The notes: generated by a model from the sequence alone, not told the origin. A stretch of DNA of 14,528 nucleotides from Candidatus Nitrosopumilus sp. (GCA_029863665.1 JAOTUX010000006.1:1-14528); one strand, 5' to 3'; counted from the stretch's first letter, positions 7,552 to 14,285 are shown. A program made the numbers and translations.

Positions 7552-7712
7552 AGTGAGGGCCTCCATTTGCCGAAAATCTTTCGATTCAAATCATTCTGTG
7601 AGGAATGACACTTGGGACACCTGATTCTGTAATTCGGTGTGCCCTTGGTGTATGTCCACTGGTATGAACAGGTTATGCAAACAACAACTGTTTTTGGATT
7701 ATACATCTTCAT
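7548..7712 (-). CDS. Small zinc-ribbon protein, first gene of the casposon minus operon
   Basis: The 54-aa product begins MKMYNPKTVVVC and holds two knuckles, CITC (C12, C15) and CPKC (about C33, C36), then HSSQNDLNRKIFGKW. This is a classical zinc ribbon of the sort found in transcription and DNA-binding proteins. Its stop TGA overlaps the ATG of the HTH gene (ATGA), making it the promoter-proximal gene of the five-gene operon. An in-frame GTG one codon upstream (7713-7715) is an alternative start. A TATA-like AAATATC on the minus strand near 7734-7740 lies about 25 nt upstream, so the transcript is probably leaderless. It is short enough to be missed by gene callers. A role in regulating or assembling the element's replication complex is inferred from position only. 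Confidence 0.75.
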   Translation of the reverse strand: MKMYNPKTVVVCITCSYQWTYTKGTPNYRIRCPKCHSSQNDLNRKIFGKWRPSL

Positions 7713-7799
7713 CACTTAATAGAAGTGAAAAGTGATATTTGTCCAAAGATGCACTAAATTTTTAGGCATATATGCCATGATCTGTAAAATAGGCATATA
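7713..7799. promoter_or_regulatory. Divergent promoter/operator region of the casposon
   Basis: This 87-bp gap separates the minus operon from the plus-strand winged-helix gene. A perfect 12-bp palindrome GGCATATATGCC (7765-7776) is centred about 30 nt before the GTG at 7800, and its centre CATATATG is the best TATA-box candidate for that gene. A second half-site AGGCATATA (7791-7799) abuts the start codon. Next to the minus start, TCACTT-N5-AAGTGA (7712-7728) forms another dyad, with a further AAGTGA at 7730-7735. A regulator bound to the palindrome would compete with TBP. The winged-helix protein encoded next door is the obvious candidate. Confidence 0.65.
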
Positions 7800-8633
7800 G
7801 TGGATGAAAAAATGACTCAAAAAGACCAAAATTCAGACAATAAGGACATGCAAAAGAGCCTTTTGCGCTCCGGACTCACATCTGAGTTCTTTATCCTGTG
7901 CTTTGTAAAGCCAGACAAGCCATATGAGATTGCAAAGACCATCAAAAATGTTGAGACATTCCCTGATGTAAGCAAGCTGTATCCCGCAAGAGACAAGCTA
8001 GTTGACTACGGGTATCTGGAAAAAAAGGGAACGTCATACCATCCAATCTATTCCAAACTGACACAGGAGATTGCAACATTCCTTTACGAGGAAAAAAATG
8101 AAACCCTTGACGAAAAGGAGATTGAACTTTTGGAATATTTTCTAAAAAATGCAAAATTTGTCAGACTGTTGCATGGCGAGATAACAAAAATGATCCAGAC
8201 CCAGGAAAAGCGAATGCATAACATTGATTCTTTGAAATTCATTGCGTCATTGGTCGGAGCAATCTCATTGCTTCTGTGGTCAATGAAACACGAGACTGCA
8301 AAAGACAAAGAGGCATCAGCACAATTGGATGCAATGTCAAACCAAATCACAGTAAAAGAACTCGAGCAATTTGAAACACAGTGGGAGCAGTTCTCAGAGA
8401 TACTGATGAAAAACTTTGGAGATGTCTTTGCAAGTAAAATAACAATAAAGAACAATGAAAATAATCTTGATGGACTGGACAAAGATGGAATGGTGAAGAT
8501 GATATTCTCATCAATGCCCATGATTTTGCTGATGGTGAATACTGAATTTCTGAGAAAGATTGCAAAGATGGCAGAAGGAGCAGATGCCATGAACATAATT
8601 GGAATTATTTTGGGCAGCAGTTCAACAGACTAG
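7800..8633 (+). CDS. Winged-helix protein of the casposon, putative regulator
   Basis: The 277-aa product starts with GTG at 7800; an in-frame ATG follows at 7812. Residues about 20-95 read as a winged-helix domain: helices around FFILCFVKPDKPYEIAKTI and YPARDKLVDYGYLEKKG, then a wing and SKLTQEIATFLYEE. The rest is helical with a hydrophobic stretch about 147-160 (FIASLVGAISLLLW) and another near the C-terminus; these could be a dimer core or a membrane-associated segment. It is the first gene of the plus unit, with cas1 56 bp downstream, and its promoter overlaps a palindromic operator, so autoregulation and control of transposition are plausible. I do not recognise a named family beyond the winged-helix pattern. 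Confidence 0.7.
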   Translation: MDEKMTQKDQNSDNKDMQKSLLRSGLTSEFFILCFVKPDKPYEIAKTIKNVETFPDVSKLYPARDKLVDYGYLEKKGTSYHPIYSKLTQEIATFLYEEKNETLDEKEIELLEYFLKNAKFVRLLHGEITKMIQTQEKRMHNIDSLKFIASLVGAISLLLWSMKHETAKDKEASAQLDAMSNQITVKELEQFETQWEQFSEILMKNFGDVFASKITIKNNENNLDGLDKDGMVKMIFSSMPMILLMVNTEFLRKIAKMAEGADAMNIIGIILGSSSTD

Positions 8634-8659
8634 TTTCAAACAAATCATGCACAAAGTTA

Positions 8660-8672
8660 TTGTATCATAAAA
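8660..8672 (+). promoter_or_regulatory. TATA-like box of cas1
   Basis: TTGTATCATAAAA lies about 17-29 nt before the TTG start of cas1 and just after the winged-helix gene, so cas1 may be transcribed from its own promoter as well as by read-through. Confidence 0.4.
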
Positions 8673-8688
8673 TTACATTGATTGTACT

Positions 8689-9921
8689 TTGAATCCGTTA
8701 TTGATCACAGGTTTTGGAACATCAATCAACGTGGATAAAAGAAAACTGATCATCACAAACAAACTCAAAGGTACGAGACTGGAATTTTTCCCTCACAAGA
8801 TTTCACATGACGGAATAATAATTGACGGCCATACTGGCAACATCACCTTTGAGGCAATGAGATGGTTATCTAAACACAACATCAATCTGACTTTACTAAA
8901 CTGGAATGGCCAATTATTGGCAAATGTGATGTCTGAGCAGCCAAAATCAGGCAAATTACGCATAAAACAGTACCAAAAGTATCTTGATGATGCGGATAGA
9001 TTCGAGATTGCCCTGAAGATAGTACAGGCCAAGGTGGAACAATCCTTGAATTTATTGGAGGAACTATCAAAATATTATGAATCTGTAGATTTTGTCAAGA
9101 TTAGAAAATCTGTTGAAAAGGAAGATTTGTTCTTGTTGGGAATAATGAAAAACAGTGAGAAGCAGGCCATTTCAAAATCAATTAAGCAACTAATGACGTA
9201 TGAGGGTAGGATTGCTGGAATTTACCATGACAATCTGACTGCAATATTCAATCAATTGTATTCAGAGTTTAATTTTACAGGAAGAAAAAATAAAATAAAT
9301 TCTAGAAACTATAATGCATCAGATGAGATCAACGCACTGTTGAATTATGGTTATGCCATACTGGAATCTGAAATTAGAAAAGCAATCAACAGAATAGGAT
9401 TGGATTATTCAATTGGATTCTTGCACGAGATTAACCAGAGCAGGACACCGTTAGTCTATGACATTCAGGAGTTGTTTAGATGGCTAATAGATGTATCAGT
9501 AATTCAATTGTTGGAAGAAAAGAAAATCAAAAAATCTGACTTTATCATTACTGAAAATTATCATACTAGGTTGGGTGAAGATGTTGCTAAATTGCTCATT
9601 GAGAAGATAAATTCAAACTTTAATGCTAAATATAATTACAAGAATGGAAAGAACTATTCATATCAGGTTATCTTGCAAGATAACTTGCAACAATTAACAA
9701 ATTTCATTGTAGATAAGAAAAAAGAATTTGATTTTATCATTCCTAAAATAAAATTGAATAGAAATGATAATTTAGAATTGAGAGAAAAGATTTTGAACAT
9801 GACTTCCGAAGAGAGAAAAGAATTGGGAATCAACAAATCAACATTATGGTATATACAGAAGAATTTGTCTGATGGTAAAACCCCTAAAATTTATGAGAAA
9901 ATTCTTTTAAAAATTCAATAG
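8689..9921 (+). CDS. cas1: Cas1-family casposase (transposon integrase)
   Basis: The 410-aa product is a stand-alone Cas1 that would join the element's ends to target DNA. The N-terminal beta domain starts LLITGFGTSINVDKRKLII, as in Cas1 proteins. The helical catalytic domain carries the metal ligands: E172 in YEGRIAGIY, H246 in GFLHE, and D258 with E261 in VYDIQELFR. After the core (to about residue 350) there is a C-terminal HTH extension (about 368-410: ELGINKSTLWYIQKNL), the mark of casposases that bind element ends. TTG at 8689 is the only sensible start, since an in-frame TAA lies at 8668-8670. No cas2 or CRISPR array is present, and the polymerase and HNH context support transposition rather than immunity. 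Confidence 0.95.
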   Translation: MNPLLITGFGTSINVDKRKLIITNKLKGTRLEFFPHKISHDGIIIDGHTGNITFEAMRWLSKHNINLTLLNWNGQLLANVMSEQPKSGKLRIKQYQKYLDDADRFEIALKIVQAKVEQSLNLLEELSKYYESVDFVKIRKSVEKEDLFLLGIMKNSEKQAISKSIKQLMTYEGRIAGIYHDNLTAIFNQLYSEFNFTGRKNKINSRNYNASDEINALLNYGYAILESEIRKAINRIGLDYSIGFLHEINQSRTPLVYDIQELFRWLIDVSVIQLLEEKKIKKSDFIITENYHTRLGEDVAKLLIEKINSNFNAKYNYKNGKNYSYQVILQDNLQQLTNFIVDKKKEFDFIIPKIKLNRNDNLELREKILNMTSEERKELGINKSTLWYIQKNLSDGKTPKIYEKILLKIQ

Positions 9922-10108
9922 AATTGTTCTGATTTGAATATGTTTTTAATAAAATAATTACGAGTTATGGCATTAAACCAATTTATCCAATCTCTACGAG
10001 AGAATTAATTGTAAAAAAATCTTAGAATTTAAACTGATATCAAAATTAATTCGACTGACTGATTGCTTATGAGTTCAAAAAAGGATTCGTCATAATTTAA
10101 TAGTTTTA
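9922..10108. other. Region downstream of cas1; probable right-end zone of the casposon
   Basis: AT-rich non-coding DNA between convergent genes. It has a T-rich stretch (about 9941-9950) that could terminate cas1 and a 13-codon frame (9967-10008) that I do not trust. The segment at 10034-10053, read on the minus strand, contains CGAATT followed by GATATCAG, as does the last iteron unit at 3409-3430 on the plus strand. This is a weak candidate for inverted-repeat termini. Confidence 0.35.
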
Positions 10109-10696
10109 TTATGATTGCTGTCTTTGCCAATCTTTTATGAGAAGTTTCATTCTCGAAATTTCATCATCATTTAACTCTACACTATGTGCAATTACAGATC
10201 TAGTTTGATTTAGTTGGGATAAAGTTTGATTTACTCCCTTTTTACTTCTCAATAGATCTGAGAAACTACTCCAATTTTTTTCCAAAATCGGAATTAATTC
10301 CCCTAATGTAGTGTAAGCAAGGGGATCGTCAATTGCCCTAACAGACATTACAGAATTTTGCTCTTTATTCTGTATTTCTTTTACAGAATTTTTTACATCT
10401 TCTGGAACTTGAGTGTCCCACCAATTTGCACCATGTTTTTCAAAAAGAGTGTCTTTGATCATCCTCCTAATAGTATTTTCAAGACAATAGTATAGAACAT
10501 AATAATCAGCCATTTTTTTAGCACTTTTTCTTATATCGATTTCAAATAATTCAGGATCTACAACTTCTTCTTTCTTGATAGTATCAGCATGGCCTATTTC
10601 TAAACCGTTTTTCTCTAATTTTAGAAGTTCAGTTTCAAGTATGAGGTTTTTCATTCCAAAGAATTCAACTTTATCAGAAATAGAAGATTTATTCAC
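10109..10696 (-). CDS. Swt1-like HEPN-domain protein, putative ribonuclease
   Basis: The 195-aa product has a helical domain that reads like the Swt1-type HEPN family: YYCLENTIRRMIKDTLFEKH, then the NWW element (residues 91-93), and near the end the HEPN signature R166-SVIA-H171 (R-x4-H) followed by the E/D-rich ELNDDEISRMKLL helix. In active HEPN proteins this R/H pair forms the RNase site across a dimer. The start is GTG at 10696, supported by AAGGAG 10 nt upstream. It overlaps the stop of the DUF5343 gene by 8 bp, so the two proteins are co-translated and likely interact. Such pairs are found in defence-type islands. An RNase toxin or effector controlled by its DUF5343 partner is the leading idea, unproven. 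Confidence 0.65.
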   Translation of the reverse strand: MNKSSISDKVEFFGMKNLILETELLKLEKNGLEIGHADTIKKEEVVDPELFEIDIRKSAKKMADYYVLYYCLENTIRRMIKDTLFEKHGANWWDTQVPEDVKNSVKEIQNKEQNSVMSVRAIDDPLAYTTLGELIPILEKNWSSFSDLLRSKKGVNQTLSQLNQTRSVIAHSVELNDDEISRMKLLIKDWQRQQS

Positions 10697-11285
10697 GTAG
10701 AAGATTCTCCTTCAAACTTTTGAAAATAGCATTAAAAACTTCTATTTCAGTTGTTGGAGGGAGATTTAGATTTATGTTATAAGAGATTCCTAATTTCGAA
10801 TAAGACTCTACTTTTTCTTTAATGTCTTCTTCTTCTTCTTCTTCTTCTTCAATTTTTTCCCCTTCAAAATCGGCAAGTTTACAAAGTTCAAGAAATGAGT
10901 TTACAATACTTTTAAGAATTTGATCATCTTCAGAAAGACCAGTTGCTGTTTTGACTGTTCGTGTTAATTCAGATTTATTTAATTTGTATGCAAACTCGTT
11001 TGATTGGAAAATAGTAGGATATGCGTTTCTAATACAATTCGCCATAACAATTTTGTCATTAGTCCCTCGATATTGCTTATAATTTTCAGTTGGAACACTT
11101 CCTTGATCAGTAAATCCCAACCGTTTGAAAAATGGCAACATTGAACGATAAGCTTTTGTTTTCAATCCTAAAACAGAATAAATGAAATCCTGAGTGAATT
11201 TAGGAGGAGTCTTTGCAACTTTAATCGCGTCAAATATAGTTTGGAGTTGCCCATAATTATTGACATATGGAGGATTTTCGGTCAA
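10689..11285 (-). CDS. DUF5343 family protein, partner of the HEPN protein
   Basis: The 198-aa product shows the DUF5343 layout: an N-terminal motif with PPYVNNYGQLQTIFDAI and TPPKFTQDFI, a winged-helix-like LPFFKRLGFTD region, the A(Y)PTIFQSNE segment around residues 88-98, and a C-terminal strand block SYNINLNLPPTTEIEVFNAI typical of longer family members. Between them lies an uninterrupted run of glutamates (about 146-153) encoded by a GAA-type microsatellite. The start is TTG at 11285; no ATG gives a better fit and the family begins right there. It is the first gene of the two-gene unit with the HEPN protein, from which it is inseparable by overlap. The family has no settled function; a DNA-binding or sensing subunit of the pair is an inference. 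Confidence 0.65.
   Translation of the reverse strand: MTENPPYVNNYGQLQTIFDAIKVAKTPPKFTQDFIYSVLGLKTKAYRSMLPFFKRLGFTDQGSVPTENYKQYRGTNDKIVMANCIRNAYPTIFQSNEFAYKLNKSELTRTVKTATGLSEDDQILKSIVNSFLELCKLADFEGEKIEEEEEEEEDIKEKVESYSKLGISYNINLNLPPTTEIEVFNAIFKSLKENLLRE
10825..10850. repeat. CTT/GAA trinucleotide microsatellite
   Basis: An uninterrupted TCT/CTT tract of about 26 bp inside the DUF5343 gene. It encodes a poly-Glu linker. Length changes by whole units would keep the frame, so it can vary linker length but not switch the gene off. Confidence 0.8.
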
Positions 11286-11329
11286 TATGGGGTTATGAGG
11301 ATACAGAGATAAAAACTAGATCATAAAAA

Positions 11330-11374
11330 CCGGATTTTTAAAGAGTATTTTGTTCCTTTAGACCCAAAATCCGG
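11330..11374 (-). terminator. Inverted repeat CCGGATTTT / AAAATCCGG, possible terminator
   Basis: Perfect 9-bp arms at 11330-11338 and 11366-11374 are separated by 27 nt. On the minus strand the hairpin spans the end of the ribbon-helix-helix remnant and is followed by a T tract (GTTTTTATG), so it could terminate transcription before the DUF5343 promoter. A chance dyad is possible. Confidence 0.35.
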
Positions 11375-11579
11375 CGAATAATATTATGAATATCTAAAAT
11401 AATTTTATCTTCATTCTCTCCAGACATTCCATTAGGGATTTCAATATGAAAAGAATAATCTTATGTATCCCATAAAAATTTCTAAAAACATCTTCTAAAA
11501 TTAGACATTTTCTAATCACGTTCAGTTCTTTTTTTGTAACGTTGGCTGAAATTGTAGGCATTGAGTATGTTTTGATCAT
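11338..11579 (-). pseudogene. Broken ribbon-helix-helix (CopG-like) protein gene
   Basis: The minus frame from ATG 11579 (or the inner ATG at 11561) gives MPTISANVTKKELNVIRK, the opening beta strand and helix of a short ribbon-helix-helix regulator, then LILEDVFRNFYGIHK. It then runs into a stop at about 11394. One nucleotide of frame change near the Lys codon restores DYSFHIEIPNGMSGENED, KIILDIHNIIRRILG and a stop at 11338-11340. Both halves match my memory of a common roughly 90-100-aa thaumarchaeal family. The first helix also looks about 15 residues short between KKELN and IRK, which suggests an internal deletion as well. I read it as a decayed gene; a sequencing or assembly indel could explain the frameshift but not the deletion. 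Confidence 0.6.
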
Positions 11580-11631
11580 TATAGATAATAATCAAATCTC
11601 AAAAATTGAATCTTAATAGATTAGAATGTAA

Positions 11632-12723
11632 TTAGGTATGATTTTTAAAATTTGGTACAACAAATACATCTTTACGATATTGAGATACAACATACTGCTC
11701 ATTCTTTTTAACTGCAACAACTTCTCTGAGAAACTCACTATACCATTTTTTGAGTTCTTTATCTTCATTCATTATTTTGTTCCACAGAATCTTGGTATCT
11801 TTTAATTCTTGACGATATCTGTCGCCTGATTTCTTGTTTTTTTCTTTATAGAATAAATTTGCTTTTTCTGAAGTCATATCTTGTGTCTTTTTGAAATCTT
11901 TGTCACCTTCTTTAGACCACAAATAATGTTGTATACTTTCTTCAAGATTAATGTAAAAAATTAATGAAATTTGTTCTAAAATTAATTGATGTGGTCCTCG
12001 GAATCTTTTACCGTTGATAAAATCAAATGTACTTAAAACATAATTTTTTAGCAAAAATTGGCTAGCAGGGATATTTTCAATTTCAGTATTATAAATTGCA
12101 ATTAATGGATCAATTACTACAGAAAGAAAATTCCCTCCAAATATTTTCTCAAACAATTGAAATCTTCCAAAAACTTTGGGTAGCATAAATGCATATTCTT
12201 TTGAAATATTTTTGAGAATATCACTTTCTAATTCATCTTGAACATAAAATGTCCCCCATGATTCATCAGGAGTTCTAAAGTTTCCAAAAAGATACAAACA
12301 ATACAATATCCCTATTGGAGAAAGAGAGAAAGTCTTTACTTGTTTATTGTATTTTTTCTTTGGTTTATCTAATAGAACCAATTGAGATGAAATTAGATTT
12401 TGATTTACAAATTTTCTAATATCATCAGTGATTGATTTTAGTTTTCGTTTAGTTGAGATATCCTTATCATATTCAAATTGGGCAATTTCTTCACATGTTG
12501 AACCCCTATGTTCTGCAAGATATCTGAGAATCAGTCTTAGGGCATATTGACCATTTTTCTTTTTTGGATTCTCAAGATCTGGTTTTCCATATCTTCTATC
12601 AAAATATCGAAAAAATGAGGGCAATTGTAATAATGATGCAACATATGGGGGAGGTTCTTCAAAACTGAATCCTGATTTTTTAAGAGATTGTTTGAGTTCT
12701 GGTGGAATTTCTCGGTTAGACAT
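11632..12723 (-). CDS. Winged-helix protein of unknown function, 363 aa
   Basis: The N-terminal third reads as a winged-helix domain: QYALRLILRYLAEHRGSTCE, then EIAQFEYDKDISTKRKLKSI, then an NLISSQLVLL strand and a wing ending in FSLSPIGILYCLYLF (about residues 55-155). The rest is helical, aromatic-rich and without a catalytic signature that I recognise. I chose ATG 12723 over an in-frame TTG at 12732 because a palindromic TATA candidate is centred 30 nt upstream of the ATG. It is divergent from the GHKL ATPase gene and shares its control region, which suggests a functional pair. A regulator of that ATPase, or the DNA-recognition part of a two-gene system, are possibilities; the function is unknown. 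Confidence 0.65.
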   Translation of the reverse strand: MSNREIPPELKQSLKKSGFSFEEPPPYVASLLQLPSFFRYFDRRYGKPDLENPKKKNGQYALRLILRYLAEHRGSTCEEIAQFEYDKDISTKRKLKSITDDIRKFVNQNLISSQLVLLDKPKKKYNKQVKTFSLSPIGILYCLYLFGNFRTPDESWGTFYVQDELESDILKNISKEYAFMLPKVFGRFQLFEKIFGGNFLSVVIDPLIAIYNTEIENIPASQFLLKNYVLSTFDFINGKRFRGPHQLILEQISLIFYINLEESIQHYLWSKEGDKDFKKTQDMTSEKANLFYKEKNKKSGDRYRQELKDTKILWNKIMNEDKELKKWYSEFLREVVAVKKNEQYVVSQYRKDVFVVPNFKNHT

Positions 12724-12818
12724 CAGCGTCAATAGTACTCACGCTAATCTAATATTAGAAATTTGCTTACTCTATTCATGCGCCGAAGTCACATCTCTGG
12801 TCTCAAGGAGGCAAGAAA
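12724..12818. promoter_or_regulatory. Divergent promoter region with palindrome over a TATA box
   Basis: A perfect 12-bp palindrome TCTAATATTAGA (12748-12759) is centred about 30 nt upstream of the minus-strand ATG, and its core TAATATTA can serve as TATA box. Closer to that start, AGCGT-N11-ACGCT (12725-12745) forms a second dyad. On the plus side the region ends with the Shine-Dalgarno of the ATPase gene, so that transcript has a leader. Confidence 0.5.
12805..12811 (+). promoter_or_regulatory. Shine-Dalgarno that sets the TTG start of the GHKL gene
   Basis: AAGGAGG lies 7 nt before TTG 12819 but 16 nt before the in-frame ATG 12828, which favours the TTG start. Confidence 0.65.
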
Positions 12819-14228
12819 TTGAGTAAAATGGCAAACAATCAGCCATACAAGGGCAAAATTGTGATCAATTCATCAATAATTCAAGAAGTATCAAAATATC
12901 CCAAAGCCCTTGATGCAGTACGAGAATACATCTGTAATGGTTGGGATGCAGATGCCGATAGAATTGAAATTACAATTACTTCAGAATTTCTAAGAATTGA
13001 AGATTGGGGAAGTGGAATATCTAATTTTGAATTGTTTTGGGGCGTAGCTGATCAGCACAAATCAGAAATTGAGCATACTCCAAAATTCAAAAGAAATCCA
13101 ATTGGTAGAAAAGGTTTGGGAAAACTAAGTTTTTTCATGTTAGGAGAAAACATGGATGTTGAAACCCGTACTGGACATACTGCAGCGTACTCTGTTGCAA
13201 ATTTTGCAAATGATGATTTTGAAGTTTATCCTAGAGAAAATATTGATGAAGTATTATCTCATAGAGGAACACAAATTACAATTAGAGGATTAAAAAATCT
13301 AGTTACAAAAGAAGAACTAATTCCATACATCAAAGAAAATCTCTATGGTTTGATTTTACCTATTGCAAGCAAAGATCACCCAGTGAAAATTTTTGTCAAT
13401 GGCGAAAAGGTAAACCCTGCACCTTTTTCTGGAACTCTTGGGATAATTAGCACCTTACATGGGGATATCATTTGTAATTTGATTCCATCTAAAACTGCAA
13501 AGATTGATGCATTGTTTAGAGGAGTAAAGGTAAGAGAAGTGAATCCCGCTCCTACTCATCCTGCAAAAGGATATTTCAATGTGAATTGGTTAATCCCAAC
13601 ACTGGATAGAAGTAATTTTACAGAATCGCAAGAATCACGAACTTTTTTCCCTATGATTAAAAAATATATTTTGCAAAACATTCCTGCAAAAAACGAAGAT
13701 TCTCCTAAAGATTTGAAAAAAAGTGTCAGTGACCTCATGAAAATGTTTGAACAGATTCTAAAAGATAGAGAAATAATGCCTGAAAATATTATGCCCGTTA
13801 CAAAGACATCAAAACCAACTGATCTGAAAATGGAAGGAATTGTAGCCAGAGATAATTCATCTGAACATGAAGAATCCAAAGAAAAACATGATTCTAAAGA
13901 AGAGAGAAAACCAAGACATAATAAAATTCTAAAAGGTTCTGAAAAACCTTTGAGAAGTGCTTATGGAATAATCTATGATTTTGAAAAATTAGGAAAAGAC
14001 AAACCTGCAATAGTTGCTTACAAAGAAGAGAAATTAATCATCATCAATTTGGATCATGACAAGGTAAAAAATCTCAATAAAATGAGGCCAATTCAGAGAA
14101 ATATTGGATTAGGGCAATTAATTTCCCGAGGACATTTTCATATTCTAGAATCATTTGTTAATTTGAATATGTATGAGGAATATCTTGATGAGATGGATTC
14201 TGCATTGTTTACAAAAATGATTTCATAA
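12819..14228 (+). CDS. GHKL (Hsp90/MORC-like) ATPase
   Basis: The 469-aa product has a Bergerat ATP-binding fold at its N-terminus. The N box is LDAVREYICNGWDADA (E36, N40, D43), the G1 box EDWGSGI (D62, G64, G66), the G2 box GRKGLGKLSFF (G96-G101) and the GTQITIRGL strand (G150-T151). Residues about 180-285 resemble a transducer-type domain. A charged low-complexity linker (about 345-370) leads to a C-terminal domain of about 90 residues with IIINLDHDKVK. The E and N residues needed for ATP hydrolysis and Mg binding are present, so it should be an active ATPase-gated dimer. The family includes Hsp90, MutL, topoisomerase VI B and MORC-like proteins, some of them in defence islands. The role here is unknown; the divergent winged-helix gene is its likely partner. 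TTG start chosen on Shine-Dalgarno spacing. Confidence 0.8.
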   Translation: MSKMANNQPYKGKIVINSSIIQEVSKYPKALDAVREYICNGWDADADRIEITITSEFLRIEDWGSGISNFELFWGVADQHKSEIEHTPKFKRNPIGRKGLGKLSFFMLGENMDVETRTGHTAAYSVANFANDDFEVYPRENIDEVLSHRGTQITIRGLKNLVTKEELIPYIKENLYGLILPIASKDHPVKIFVNGEKVNPAPFSGTLGIISTLHGDIICNLIPSKTAKIDALFRGVKVREVNPAPTHPAKGYFNVNWLIPTLDRSNFTESQESRTFFPMIKKYILQNIPAKNEDSPKDLKKSVSDLMKMFEQILKDREIMPENIMPVTKTSKPTDLKMEGIVARDNSSEHEESKEKHDSKEERKPRHNKILKGSEKPLRSAYGIIYDFEKLGKDKPAIVAYKEEKLIIINLDHDKVKNLNKMRPIQRNIGLGQLISRGHFHILESFVNLNMYEEYLDEMDSALFTKMIS

Positions 14229-14285
14229 ATTTTATTTATTTAGAACATATGTACAAAATGGAACCTTGATAGATTAATTTCTATT

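Larger units (their letters stand above)
3180..10055. mobile_element. Casposon (family 1-like, PolB plus Cas1 casposase); outer limits approximate
   Basis: A solitary Cas1 with a C-terminal HTH, with no Cas2, other cas gene or CRISPR array in the window, sits with a family B DNA polymerase, an HNH nuclease and small DNA-binding proteins in two divergent operons. That set is the established hallmark of thaumarchaeal family 1 casposons, in which Cas1 acts as integrase and a protein-primed PolB copies the element. The left limit is set just before the first repeat unit, between the Hsp20 terminator and the iteron array. The right limit is set after cas1, at a weak inverted match to the left end (10034-10053). 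Neither boundary is proven. The genes from 10109 onward could be cargo or a separate island. Confidence 0.85.

Noticed and set aside
7103..7624. Plus-strand frame of 173 codons opposite the HTH gene
   Set aside because: Hydrophobic, Ser/Leu/Phe-rich translation typical of the antisense of a Lys/Glu-rich gene; no promoter or ribosome site.
8689..9921. Cas1 as part of a CRISPR-Cas adaptation module
   Set aside because: No cas2, effector gene or CRISPR array is visible. The C-terminal HTH and the PolB/HNH neighbours fit a casposase.
3172..9973. TATGGCAT at 3172-3179 and 9966-9973 as a target-site duplication
   Set aside because: It is only 8 bp, AT-rich, and the adjoining inward sequences do not form inverted repeats, so chance is a sufficient explanation.
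9967..10008. 13-codon frame MALNQFIQSLREN after cas1, as the start of an interrupted host gene
   Set aside because: It has an AT-rich box upstream but is too short to recognise, and no continuation was seen on the other side of the element.
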